From JAGFIY01 sp964499285 (GTDB lineage: Bacteria > Bacteroidota > Ignavibacteria > Ignavibacteriales > Melioribacteraceae): a DNA stretch of 64,000 bases. The position numbers and the translations under genes were made by a program. The notes beneath the pieces are model-generated. The model ran no database searches and was not told the DNA's origin. It saw only the letters and a program-made list of their open reading frames with translations. This document shows, piece after piece, positions 16,224 through 24,796 of this stretch (the first letter of the stretch is position 1; every line of letters begins with the position of its first letter). The stretch spans positions 27,083 through 91,082 of the forward strand of contig CAZCLA010000009.1 of NCBI GenBank assembly GCA_964499285.1, given 5' to 3'.

Positions 16224-16958
16224 TTAATCAAGTCCGTCAATTACTTTTTCTTGTGCAAATTTAACATCTTCAACTGTATCAAGTTCAACGCATTTTAATT
16301 TACCGACATCAACGGGAAAAATTTTTGCTCCATCGTTAATAGCTTTTTCGAAAGCTGCCTCGTAGAAAATATTCTTTTTATCTTCTTTCAGTATCATATA
16401 ATCCAATATTTTGAATAACTCCTCCGTAAGTTCAACTCCAAACCTTTCGATCCCGATGGATTCTCCGACAGCTTCAGCCGGATCAACCACTTTGCTAATT
16501 TCTTTTATAGATCCATCGCCGGATAAAGTTACTTTTATTTCTTCCTCGTCCAGCTTGAATCCCGATTTAACGGCAAGACAATTTCTGTGCGGAGATTCCA
16601 GCAGCAGTTTTAAAATCTGCTTGTTGAATAAAATATCACTATCAAGCAGAAGCATTTCGTTTCCGCTCATATATTCTTTTGTAAGCCAAAGTGAATAGAT
16701 ATTATTTGTCGAGTCGAACACATCATTGAAAATATACTTTACATTGAGATAGGGAAATTTTTCTGAAAGATGGTTTTCGATTTTTTCTTTTAAGAAGCCT
16801 GTTACAATTATGAAATCATTAATCCCGTTATCGTTGATGTTTGAAACGGTTCTCTCGAGAATTGTTTTTCCACCAATATTTAACAAACATTTAGGTGTGT
16901 TGTTTGTTAAAGGTCTAAGTCTTGAAGCAACACCTGCCGCTAGTATTACTGCTTTCAT
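16224..16958 (-). CDS. LicC-like nucleotidyltransferase (phosphocholine / aminoalkylphosphonate cytidylyltransferase type)
   Basis: 244 residues, a GT-A-fold NTP transferase: the N-terminal loop LAAGVASRLRPLTNNTPKCLL binds the nucleotide and LLLDSDI carries a metal-binding Asp. The segment FDSTNNIYSLWLTKEYM is characteristic of LicC and PntC cytidylyltransferases rather than sugar-1-P transferases. Its ATG overlaps the stop of nothing upstream but its start overlaps the CDP-alcohol phosphatidyltransferase stop by 4 nt, so the two are translationally coupled. It likely makes the CDP-activated head group used by that enzyme. The exact alcohol phosphate is unknown. Confidence 0.85.
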   Translation of the reverse strand: MKAVILAAGVASRLRPLTNNTPKCLLNIGGKTILERTVSNINDNGINDFIIVTGFLKEKIENHLSEKFPYLNVKYIFNDVFDSTNNIYSLWLTKEYMSGNEMLLLDSDILFNKQILKLLLESPHRNCLAVKSGFKLDEEEIKVTLSGDGSIKEISKVVDPAEAVGESIGIERFGVELTEELFKILDYMILKEDKKNIFYEAAFEKAINDGAKIFPVDVGKLKCVELDTVEDVKFAQEKVIDGLD

Positions 16959-17836
16959 AAATCAGTTGCCGGTTTTGTGTTTCGGTTAATTCTTTTTTGG
17001 ATAAATGTAAGCGATGCAGCTAAAATGTTTCCGATTAGTACTAACGTCCATAGATAAAGATCAATTCGATTGAGAATCAAAAAAACAATTAACAAAGTCC
17101 ATTGCGTTGTTGGCCCAAGATAAGTCCAAAAGTGCATCAATATTTTATTTCTTTTAAGAAAATCTTTTGCATCGTATTTCTTCTCAACTTTTTTTGTATC
17201 CGATTTTGAAAAAATCAACTGAGCTTTGGAGTAGACAAAAAATGTCCAAATCACAAATCTGTCGAAGTAATGTCCGCCCGCTTTTTTCATTCGTTCGTTT
17301 TCTTCCACAAAATGATTGTAGCTATCCTCCAGCAGCGCTTCTCTGTTAAATGCATAATCTAGGTAACGGTTTCTATGATAATCTACAAAACTTGCCTGCA
17401 CTGCATTGCTAGCTCCTGCGGCAGCTGTTAAAATCCAATAGAGAATCGGCTCATTGGTGTATGACGCAAAACCAAAACCTATTCCGAAATAAGCAAAAAT
17501 GCTGACAATATAATCACCGAATCCATCCAAAAGTCTCCCGATTTCGGAACCGTTATTTTTTAATCTTGCAAGCTGGCCGTCGCTGCAGTCTAAAATGTTA
17601 TAAGTCATAAACAGAAGGGCGGCATAGATAAACCAAGATGGATTTCCAAGTCCTACGACAATTCCCGCGATAACACCGAACATAATAGAAAGCATTGTAA
17701 TTTGATTAGGGGTTAAATTTGTCGGGTAAATTGCCTTCACAAAAAGGAAAGCAAGCGGCCTGTAAAAGATAAGATCGAACACTTCCTCTACGGCAGCAAG
17801 TTTAAGGGTTTTTTTATACTCGGAGAATAAGCTCAT
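16955..17836 (-). CDS. CDP-alcohol phosphatidyltransferase family membrane enzyme
   Basis: 293 residues with about six membrane helices. The family signature D-x2-DG-x2-AR-x8-G-x3-D-x3-D is complete: Asp83, Asp86, Arg91, Gly100, Asp104, Asp108. These Asp residues bind the metal that transfers a phospho-alcohol between CMP and a lipid acceptor. A charged insert (about residues 150-215) separates helices, longer than in PgsA. It lies between a PLP enzyme and a cytidylyltransferase with 1- and 4-nt overlaps, which suggests it uses the CDP-compound made by the latter. Lipid product not identifiable. Confidence 0.9.
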   Translation of the reverse strand: MSLFSEYKKTLKLAAVEEVFDLIFYRPLAFLFVKAIYPTNLTPNQITMLSIMFGVIAGIVVGLGNPSWFIYAALLFMTYNILDCSDGQLARLKNNGSEIGRLLDGFGDYIVSIFAYFGIGFGFASYTNEPILYWILTAAAGASNAVQASFVDYHRNRYLDYAFNREALLEDSYNHFVEENERMKKAGGHYFDRFVIWTFFVYSKAQLIFSKSDTKKVEKKYDAKDFLKRNKILMHFWTYLGPTTQWTLLIVFLILNRIDLYLWTLVLIGNILAASLTFIQKRINRNTKPATDL

Positions 17837-18873
17837 TATATTTTTACGGAAGCGAACTCCTTAATTGCTTCAACAAGAAGTTTGTTCTGTTCTTGAGTTC
17901 CCAATGTTATTCTTAAGTGAGAGTTAAGTACCTCTTCATTCATAAACTTTATCGATAGTTTTCTTTCAAGCAGAAATTCTTTTAGCGCTTTTTTTATTTC
18001 CGGATTTATTTCTACAAGAATGAAATTAGCATCCGATTTAAACACGTTGAAATCATCAAGTGCATTTAATTCTTTGTAGAATAATTCTTTGTCCTCATTC
18101 ATTTTTGATGCAACATCTTTATAATATTGCGGAGAATTCAACGCAGCAATTGCTATCTCTTCGGATAATCTGTTGAATCCAAGATAACGCTGGGTGAATT
18201 TTGTCAACTCGGGAAATTCCTTTCCCTGCACAGCATAACCTATTCTTAAGCCTGCTAATGCAAAATATTTTGAAAAAGTTCTAACAACAACAAGCCGATC
18301 AAATTTATTGAGAAGATTGTTGACATACTTATGATCATCTTCGAAAACATAAGCTTCGTCGAGCACAACAATTGTGTTTTTTGTTGCTTCAAGTACTTGG
18401 TTCAAATCATCTTTTGAAATTGAATTTCCTGTCGGGTTGTTTGGCGAGCTGATGAAAATTATCTTCGGCTTTTCTTGTTCATATATTTTTAACAGAGCAT
18501 CAACATCGTAATAAAAATCGTCTTTTCCTTTTATAAGTGGATATTCAACATTCTTTCCACCCACTTCGTCCGCAATTTTTTTATAATACCACCAGGAGTA
18601 AGAAGGTATCATAAGCTTTTCATCTTTGCCGAGATAACATTGCACAATTTGTTTTAACAAATCTTCTGCACCGTATCCCAGAGCTACACGTGATTCGTCT
18701 ATATCAAAATCTTTCGCAATTCTTTCTGATAGAATGCTCTTAACCCCTCTTTCAAAGGCTTTTGTGTACCAGCTTAATAAAGTAAGGTCGGCACCTTTTA
18801 AAACCTCGTAGCAAGCAGGAGCGGGACCGTAATTATTCTCGTTCCTGTCGAGGTAAATCATATTTTCTGACAT
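17836..18873 (-). CDS. PLP-dependent aminotransferase class I/II (HisC/CobD-like)
   Basis: 345 residues, fold type I PLP enzyme. Visible features are SPNNPTG (144-150), LDEAYVFEDD (Asp172 contacts the pyridine nitrogen), RTFSKYFALAGLRIGY with the Schiff-base Lys202, and Arg210. The closest families by motif are histidinol-phosphate aminotransferase and the related threonine- or serine-phosphate decarboxylases (CobD-like). It overlaps the CDP-alcohol phosphatidyltransferase gene by 1 nt (TAATG). No other his gene is nearby, so histidine synthesis is less likely than making an amino-alcohol phosphate. That is inference. Confidence 0.85.
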   Translation of the reverse strand: MSENMIYLDRNENNYGPAPACYEVLKGADLTLLSWYTKAFERGVKSILSERIAKDFDIDESRVALGYGAEDLLKQIVQCYLGKDEKLMIPSYSWWYYKKIADEVGGKNVEYPLIKGKDDFYYDVDALLKIYEQEKPKIIFISSPNNPTGNSISKDDLNQVLEATKNTIVVLDEAYVFEDDHKYVNNLLNKFDRLVVVRTFSKYFALAGLRIGYAVQGKEFPELTKFTQRYLGFNRLSEEIAIAALNSPQYYKDVASKMNEDKELFYKELNALDDFNVFKSDANFILVEINPEIKKALKEFLLERKLSIKFMNEEVLNSHLRITLGTQEQNKLLVEAIKEFASVKI

Positions 18874-18890
18874 GTCTCTCTCTCGATTTT

Positions 18891-18918
18891 AAAAAAAGAA
18901 AGCATCATATGATGCCTT
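18891..18918 (-). terminator. Intrinsic terminator after the lysE operon
   Basis: On the minus strand AAGGCATC and GATGCTTT pair (8 bp, one G-U) around an ATAT loop, then C and seven T. It ends 17 nt before the ATG at 18873, so it insulates the head-group cassette from the lysE/cytochrome/amidase transcript. Confidence 0.7.
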
Positions 18919-18982
18919 GTTAAGTTTTAAATAGTATACAAATATAGCAATTACTTATCTCAGCGTAAAGATAGTTAAAAAC

Positions 18983-19777
18983 TTATAAAAGTATTATTGC
19001 TTGGTATATCAAGTATAATGCAATTCCGATAAGACAAACCCCCAAAAATTGAATCAATTTATTAAGAAATTTGAGGTTCAATCGACCACGGTGTTTGACA
19101 ACTAATTTAGAAAGCAGTGTCAGCCAAAAATAACTTCCCACTGCAACCGTAAACGCATAGACTAAACCTAAAAATATCGAAAATGCTCCACTGCTTTCAT
19201 TCGTATCCGGATCATCATTTAATTTTATGTTGGGATCATTGAAGGATTGAAACTCGATTTCGGTCATTTCAGAAATTTGCTGAACATTTTCGTTTACGAT
19301 TAGATCTAATCCGCCGGTATTAAGATTAACAGATGATGCAAAAGAAAAAAGTAAGAATGAGGAAGTCAACCAGCCGAGAAATAAGGAAGGATTAGTTATG
19401 TTAATAAGCAATCCTGTTCGAAGTCCGCCTTTATCCAGCAAAATATCTTTGGGGAGTTCTTTCCTCTTTATTGCTTTTAGATCTAGTTTTGTTTTGATTA
19501 CTTTTATTCCGACATAAAGCAGGAATGCCGAACCGCCGAGAAGTAAAAATGGGATGAAGGATTTGTAAGTTTCGTATAATTGAGTTATTCCATAGATGGC
19601 GATAAATACATAAAAAAGCTCAACAATTGCGGCTCCGAGAGAAAGTCTTAAACAATATCTCAGTCTTCCATTTAATGCTTTCGAAATTAGAAGAATGCTT
19701 ATAGGTCCTGCAACCGGAATCGAAAAAACAAATCCGGCAACTAACCCCAGAATCGCTACTGTTAAAAAACTTTCCAA
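18983..19777 (-). CDS. LysE/RhtB-type transporter with a long acidic internal loop
   Basis: 264 residues, about six membrane helices. The N-terminus (GLVAGFVFSIPVAGPISILLISKALNG) is the LysE family motif for amino-acid or small-solute export. Between helices at about residues 150-200 there is an extra polar loop rich in Asn, Asp and Glu. Ordinary family members are about 205 residues, so this loop accounts for the extra length. It starts 6 nt from the cytochrome c gene and is probably cotranscribed. Substrate unknown. Confidence 0.85.
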   Translation of the reverse strand: MESFLTVAILGLVAGFVFSIPVAGPISILLISKALNGRLRYCLRLSLGAAIVELFYVFIAIYGITQLYETYKSFIPFLLLGGSAFLLYVGIKVIKTKLDLKAIKRKELPKDILLDKGGLRTGLLINITNPSLFLGWLTSSFLLFSFASSVNLNTGGLDLIVNENVQQISEMTEIEFQSFNDPNIKLNDDPDTNESSGAFSIFLGLVYAFTVAVGSYFWLTLLSKLVVKHRGRLNLKFLNKLIQFLGVCLIGIALYLIYQAIILL

Positions 19778-19783
19778 AACAAT

Positions 19784-20209
19784 TTAATTCTCTAACGAAA
19801 GAATGTAATCAGCAATTGCGCCAAGTTCTTTTACGTCAACCGTCTCATATGCAGGCATTATAACATTCGGAAACTGTTTTTTGTAATCGATAAATCTTTG
19901 ATCGTTGCCGTAGGAAGAGGGATTTCTTAAATAATTTATAAGTTCTGTGCGGTTCCAATGATCTTTTACATTAACAAGCGATGGAGCCTGCCTTGTACCC
20001 CTAAGATCTACTCCATGGCAGCTTGAACAACCGATTCTTTGTGCTAATGTTAATCCGTCAAGTTCAGATGCGGATTGTGTCTGCTCCTCACCGCCATAAA
20101 AATCGAAATCAAAATCACTTGAAGCATCTTCTTTTGTCAAACGCGAAATTGCAAAAAGAATAACAAAAAGAAACAAAAAAGCCGCCACCCATTTTTGAGC
20201 ATTTGTCAT
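19784..20209 (-). CDS. Membrane-anchored monohaem cytochrome c
   Basis: 141 residues. A single N-terminal helix (9-23) anchors it with the rest outside the cytoplasm. One haem-binding motif, CSSCH (Cys61, Cys64, His65), and a distal Met118 in VIMPAYETV give a class I cytochrome c of about 90 residues. The intervening QAPSLVNVKDHWNRTELINYL fits the cytochrome cbb3 FixP-like or soluble electron-carrier group. It sits between a transporter and a cell-wall amidase, so no redox partner is indicated. Confidence 0.9.
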   Translation of the reverse strand: MTNAQKWVAAFLFLFVILFAISRLTKEDASSDFDFDFYGGEEQTQSASELDGLTLAQRIGCSSCHGVDLRGTRQAPSLVNVKDHWNRTELINYLRNPSSYGNDQRFIDYKKQFPNVIMPAYETVDVKELGAIADYILSLEN

Positions 20210-20275
20210 AAATAAATTTCCTTTCTTTCAGAAATAAAGAGAATAAAGTTACTGCGAGGAATAGAGAAATACAAA

Positions 20276-21886
20276 CTATCCGCCGGTGTTCTCGAACTCT
20301 TGATTGTAGTAGTTTCTGTACTCGACCAAAGAATTATATATCGATTCAGCAACAGCAGTTTGACCGGAGCTGCTTTTCAAATATGCTTCATCTTGCTTGT
20401 TTGAGATATAACCGGATTCTACTAACACGCCAGGCATTGAAGCTCCTACGAGCACATAGAAACCGGCTTGCCTAATTCCCCTTGCAGGAATCCCGACACT
20501 TCTATGCCAATCGTTAAAAAGCAGTTCGGAGAATTTTTCCGAAAATCGCATATACTGTGAATGAGCCATACTTACGAGTATAAAGTTTTCATCTGTTAAC
20601 TCTTGGTACCGATCGGGATTTTCTTCGAAGCGGATAACACTGTTTTCAAACTCTGCGATTTCAATAGCTTTTTTGGTTCTTCCCGGTCTCAACAGGTAAA
20701 CCTCAAACCCTCTTACGCCATCACTACCCTTTCCAAGCGAATTACAGTGAATTGAAATAAATAATTTTCCGTTGTTCTCGTTAGCGATTTTTCCACGTTT
20801 GTAAAGTTCAACGAAAGTATCATCATCCCGTGTATATACAACTTTTACGTCAGACATATTCTGTTCTATCATTTTACCGAGTTTCAAAGCAATTGCTAGA
20901 TTGATGTCTTTCTCTCTAACTCCGGTTATTCCTATTGCTCCGGGATCCTTTCCCCCGTGTCCCGCATCTATAACCACAACATCGAACTCCCATTTTTTCA
21001 TATTATCTACTACAGGATTTTCAGTACGTTCGAATTTTTTATTGTGAATAGTAATCAATATATCATTATTGTCGATATCCAAAAATGTTTCGTGAGAGGA
21101 ATATCCTTCTTTAAGTTTGAACTCAAGCTGCGAGTTACCCGCTATATCCTTAAACTCAACAGTCCTTACCAAACCTGCTGTTTTTGTGCTTTTAATATTC
21201 TGAAGATCAAACGTTACGCCAGTAAGATAAAGATATAGTTTCCCGTCCTTTATTGAACTTCGCGGTTGCTTGGTGATTTTCTTCTGAGATTTTAAACGGA
21301 TAAGAGTTCCGTTTGATTTTTCATCTATGGTCAAATCATAAATATCATAAGGGGAATTTACAGTTTCCTTTGCAACAAGAGGCGGCCGGTATCCACTTTC
21401 TGCATCTATATCTTCGACTCCGACCACGACAGGCGGAGAAACTGTTCCCCCGAAAACATCTATGTGCTTTTTGCCGGAATCGAAAACAATTTTTCCTCCC
21501 ATTGCTCGTTCAAGAAGATTTGATGTATATTGAATCGGGATGAAAACATCGCTTCCGATATAAAGAGTCGATAATGGAATCTGAAGTATCTCCTGCAAAT
21601 TATCCTTTCTTGAAATCAAAACAGCAAATTGATTTGCTGCGGTAAATTTTAGGTTGTAATCTGTAAATTTTAGTTCGACTTTCGCCGATTTAGAATTCAA
21701 ATAATGATTTGCATTTAAAGCCGAAGCCAGTTCAATGGCTGAAACATACACAATGTTCTTTCTTGCTACGTATGAAACTTGCGATTCCTTTCCACCGTTT
21801 TTAACCGAAAGCTTCAACATCCGCTGCGGATAAATATTAACCGTTAGAATACAAATTATAATTATGTAGAGAATACTTTTTATCAT
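20276..21886 (-). CDS. N-acetylmuramoyl-L-alanine amidase (Amidase_3)
   Basis: 536 residues with a signal peptide. It cuts the bond between muramic acid and the stem peptide during cell separation. Residues about 25-140 resemble the copper-amine-oxidase N-terminal beta domain, then an AMIN-like beta region (about 170-285). The catalytic Amidase_3 domain runs from about 300: VVIDAGHGGKDPGA (zinc His), the E of REKDINL, FISIHCNS (second zinc His) and the catalytic Glu in GVLVESGYISN. The gene is 13 nt from the ICMT-like gene upstream. Confidence 0.93.
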   Translation of the reverse strand: MIKSILYIIIICILTVNIYPQRMLKLSVKNGGKESQVSYVARKNIVYVSAIELASALNANHYLNSKSAKVELKFTDYNLKFTAANQFAVLISRKDNLQEILQIPLSTLYIGSDVFIPIQYTSNLLERAMGGKIVFDSGKKHIDVFGGTVSPPVVVGVEDIDAESGYRPPLVAKETVNSPYDIYDLTIDEKSNGTLIRLKSQKKITKQPRSSIKDGKLYLYLTGVTFDLQNIKSTKTAGLVRTVEFKDIAGNSQLEFKLKEGYSSHETFLDIDNNDILITIHNKKFERTENPVVDNMKKWEFDVVVIDAGHGGKDPGAIGITGVREKDINLAIALKLGKMIEQNMSDVKVVYTRDDDTFVELYKRGKIANENNGKLFISIHCNSLGKGSDGVRGFEVYLLRPGRTKKAIEIAEFENSVIRFEENPDRYQELTDENFILVSMAHSQYMRFSEKFSELLFNDWHRSVGIPARGIRQAGFYVLVGASMPGVLVESGYISNKQDEAYLKSSSGQTAVAESIYNSLVEYRNYYNQEFENTGG

Positions 21887-21898
21887 TTTAGAATACTA

Positions 21899-22486
21899 TT
21901 ATCCAATAAACGGAAGAATAAAACCGGACTTTTTCTTGTACCTCACAAATTCATCGTCGAAATGTTTAGCCAATATTCTTTCCTCTTCTTTTGCTCTTAA
22001 TAGAAATAAAGGAAGTTCAACAAATATTACCAAAGGCAGCGCGATGTAACTCATCAATGCAATTGCCGCCCCAATATCCGCAAGTATTTGGCTTAAATAT
22101 TGCGGATGTCGAATAAATGAATATAATCCACTAGTGTGAAGTTCATGATCTTTTAAAATAAGAATTTCTTGGGAGTAATTGTTTCCCAACTGTTTAAATG
22201 ATAGCACTTGCAGAAATGAAAAACCGATAAAAACTATTAGTCCTATAATTCTATATAGCTCCTCGTTTTCAAAAGGTGTGTTTTCAAATGTGCCAAGTTT
22301 AAAAACGCCAAGGATTAGTATTATCAAAATCACTGCCGAAACATTGGGCGGCACTTTTTGCAGATATGTCTTTGGTCTGTTTGCAACTTTTGTGAGAGAT
22401 TTTTTCAGTCCACCCTTTGCACCCGAATAATTTGCGGTCATAGCAAAGAGCATCGTGATGCCGACCAATATATTAATAGGATCCAT
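21899..22486 (-). CDS. Isoprenylcysteine carboxyl methyltransferase-like membrane protein
   Basis: 195 residues, five membrane helices. The C-terminal half carries the ICMT/PEMT signature: LHTSGLYSFIRHPQYLSQ and, after two helices, EEERILAKHFDDEFVRYKKK. These bind S-adenosylmethionine in a membrane pocket. Bacterial members methylate lipids or unknown substrates; prenylated proteins are not expected. It heads a minus-strand operon with the amidase. Divergent from the papain-like gene at 22582. Confidence 0.85.
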   Translation of the reverse strand: MDPINILVGITMLFAMTANYSGAKGGLKKSLTKVANRPKTYLQKVPPNVSAVILIILILGVFKLGTFENTPFENEELYRIIGLIVFIGFSFLQVLSFKQLGNNYSQEILILKDHELHTSGLYSFIRHPQYLSQILADIGAAIALMSYIALPLVIFVELPLFLLRAKEEERILAKHFDDEFVRYKKKSGFILPFIG

Positions 22487-22581
22487 ATTTTACCGATTCA
22501 ATTTATTGTATAAATATAACAACTCACAAATAATTTTGTTTTAAATAATATTAAAGTAACTTCCCAATAAATTTTTGTAAA

Positions 22582-23100
22582 ATGCTGCGTTATAAATTTC
22601 AAAAACATATTAATAAGTTTTATAATCGAATAAAACTGAATGAAGAATATAAATTATCTGCTGATTCAATTGTTTTAAACGGAATTTCAAGGTCAATTCA
22701 GCTTGATAGATATTCTTGTGCGGCACAGGCGGTCAAGTCAATATTAGATTTCTACCACAAAAGCTTAAGTATTCCGGAAATAATAAAACTGCTGGGAACG
22801 GATTCAAAAGAGGGAACAGATACTGATCCGATTCTAAATTTATTTCGGCAATTAGGATTTGATTTTACAATTGAAGAGAACGCCGACTTAAATACAATTA
22901 GAACTTACCTCACACAGAAAATTCCGCTATTAATTACTGTTGATGATTGGGAACATTGGGTTGTTATTTACGGCATCTCTAGAGATAAGGTTTTCATAAT
23001 TGACTCACATCCGCTGGTTTTTAAGTCCGGAATTTCTATAAATAAATTTATCGATAGATGGGACGATAAATGGATTTGCGGAGTTTTTCCAATACAATAA
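22582..23100 (+). CDS. Papain-like (C39-like) cysteine peptidase domain protein
   Basis: 172 residues. The arrangement DRYSCAAQAVKSILDFY (Cys46), DDWEHWVVIYGI (His125) and FIIDSHP (Asp141) reproduces the Cys-His-Asp triad of C39-like peptidases, including the SIPEIIKLLGT segment typical of bacteriocin-leader peptidases. No signal peptide, ABC transporter or GG-leader peptide was seen near it, so it is not an obvious bacteriocin exporter part. The stand-alone family members are of unknown role. Divergent from the ICMT-like gene. Confidence 0.75.
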   Translation: MLRYKFQKHINKFYNRIKLNEEYKLSADSIVLNGISRSIQLDRYSCAAQAVKSILDFYHKSLSIPEIIKLLGTDSKEGTDTDPILNLFRQLGFDFTIEENADLNTIRTYLTQKIPLLITVDDWEHWVVIYGISRDKVFIIDSHPLVFKSGISINKFIDRWDDKWICGVFPIQ

Positions 23101-23125
23101 AATATTTCCATAAAAACGATTATTT

Positions 23126-23740
23126 TTAATCACCTCCGTAAACTTCTTCGTAATCCTTAACAGCAGCATTTATAACTTTAAAGGCTTCATCCTTTCCGTA
23201 AATTCTTTCGATAGAAAATTTATTTTCTTCCCCGGGAATTAGTTTATATGTCAAGAAGTAATGACGGATTCTTTCAACAAGCACGGATGGAAGATCTGAA
23301 ATATTGTTTGTATCGCCGTAAATGTTATCGTTCGCCAAAACAGCAATAATTTTATCATCAGCTTCGCCATGATCGGTCCCCTGCAAACCGCCTACAACTT
23401 TTGCTCTCACAATTATTTCTCCGCGAGCAATGGGGCGTTCGCTTATTACGCAGATATCAAGCGGATCCCCGTCCCCTCGTTCGGCTTTTTTGTTTAGTTC
23501 GCCTGTCCTTTCTCCACAGTAAGTGCGTGGAATAAATCCGTAAAGTGCCGGTGGATGAGAGGAACTTCTTTGCGGACGATCGACATGCACATAACCGGTT
23601 TTTTTATCGACTTCATATTTAACAAGATCGAAAGGAGTCATCTCAATATATGCATTAACGATTTCGGGAATTTTTTCTCCTGTTTTCAATCCATGCCATG
23701 GATGGGGGCGCCATCTGTAGAACGATTTTGGGAACGACAT
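23126..23740 (-). CDS. ppa: Soluble inorganic pyrophosphatase (family I)
   Basis: 204 residues. It hydrolyses pyrophosphate to drive biosynthesis. The metal-binding core is intact: GDGDPLDICVISE and ADDKIIAVLAND, with YGFIPRTYCGE in front. The N-terminal PWHGLKTGEKIP and the overall length fit the longer family I group found in Bacteroidota and plants rather than the 175-residue E. coli type. Shine-Dalgarno AAGGAGA lies 8 nt from the start. Convergent with the C39-like gene. Confidence 0.93.
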   Translation of the reverse strand: MSFPKSFYRWRPHPWHGLKTGEKIPEIVNAYIEMTPFDLVKYEVDKKTGYVHVDRPQRSSSHPPALYGFIPRTYCGERTGELNKKAERGDGDPLDICVISERPIARGEIIVRAKVVGGLQGTDHGEADDKIIAVLANDNIYGDTNNISDLPSVLVERIRHYFLTYKLIPGEENKFSIERIYGKDEAFKVINAAVKDYEEVYGGD

Positions 23741-23841
23741 TTTTATCTCTCCTTATTCTCTTCCAAAGTTACGAAAAGTTAAAATTAGTTATAGAGGCAA
23801 GAACAAATAAAAAGTTTGCCACTATTGATTCAAGTGTAATC

Positions 23842-24648
23842 TTATAGTTTTGCACCACAATATTTACAATATACTGCATCCGCATCGTGTCCCTCAGCAC
23901 TGCATTCCGGACAAGCTTGTGTAGAAATGCGCTTAATTTCTCTTTTAGCAATCTCGGTCGTAACAATGCCTGTCGGCACTGCAATAATTGCGTAACCCAT
24001 TATCATAATAATTGACGCCAGTACTTGTCCGATATTTGTTTGAGGAGAAAGATCTCCGTATCCAACAGTAGTTAAAGTAACGATTGCCCAATAAATACTT
24101 CGGGGAATGCTAGTAAAACCATTTTCCGTCCCTTCTATCAAATACATCATTGAGCCGAATATTATAACAAGAGTTGAAACAGTCATCAAAAAAACTACGA
24201 TTTTTGTTCGGCTGGCGGATAGCGCTTCTTTTAAAATCATCGCAGCTTTGAGAAAACGGATTAGCTTCAGAACCCTAAAAATTCTCAGCACACGCAGTAC
24301 ACGAATAACCAATAATAACTGGCTGCCTGGTAAAAATAAACTTAAGTAAGTCGGAAGTATCGCTAGAAGATCGATTATTCCGAAGAAACTTGAAACATAT
24401 TTGTATGGTTTTTTTACGGAATAGAGTCTGAACAAATATTCGATTGTAAACACTATTGTAAAAAACCATTCTAGCGACCAAAACAGTTCACCGTATTTTT
24501 CATTGTAAATTGACACACTATCAAACAAAACAACAACTACTGATATTAAAATTAGTGCGATAAGCAGAATATCAAACACTTTTCCGGATTTTGTATCAGC
24601 CTCGAAAATTATTGTATGAATCTTGGATTTAAGTTTGTTTTCAGACAT
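23842..24648 (-). CDS. Voltage-gated potassium channel with a C-terminal zinc ribbon
   Basis: 268 residues from the ATG at 24648; a TTG six codons upstream is also possible. Six membrane helices are visible, with an S4-like helix (LLLVIRVLRVLRIFRVLKLIRFLK) bearing Arg every third residue and the selectivity filter TLTTVGYGDL. The C-terminal 30 residues hold CPECSAEGHDADAVYCKYCGAKL, a CxxC...CxxC zinc ribbon of the cytoplasmic tail, often seen in bacterial ion-channel proteins of this type. It may sense metal or mediate assembly; this is inference. Confidence 0.92.
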   Translation of the reverse strand: MSENKLKSKIHTIIFEADTKSGKVFDILLIALILISVVVVLFDSVSIYNEKYGELFWSLEWFFTIVFTIEYLFRLYSVKKPYKYVSSFFGIIDLLAILPTYLSLFLPGSQLLLVIRVLRVLRIFRVLKLIRFLKAAMILKEALSASRTKIVVFLMTVSTLVIIFGSMMYLIEGTENGFTSIPRSIYWAIVTLTTVGYGDLSPQTNIGQVLASIIMIMGYAIIAVPTGIVTTEIAKREIKRISTQACPECSAEGHDADAVYCKYCGAKL

Positions 24649-24796
24649 AGCATATCTTAATTTCAATTAATATTTTCTTTCATTTAACTTACAAAATTCC
24701 GGAACATTTGATTGAAGCATTTTTGTTTGAAGGAAAACTTCATTTCTTTTATCTCGTTTGGGAAAAACATATATTAAATAATAAAACAAATTATGT

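Noticed and set aside
16224..18873. Histidine biosynthesis operon (hisC-like gene)
   Set aside because: No other his gene is linked, and the neighbours are lipid head-group enzymes. The PLP motifs do not distinguish HisC from CobD-like enzymes.
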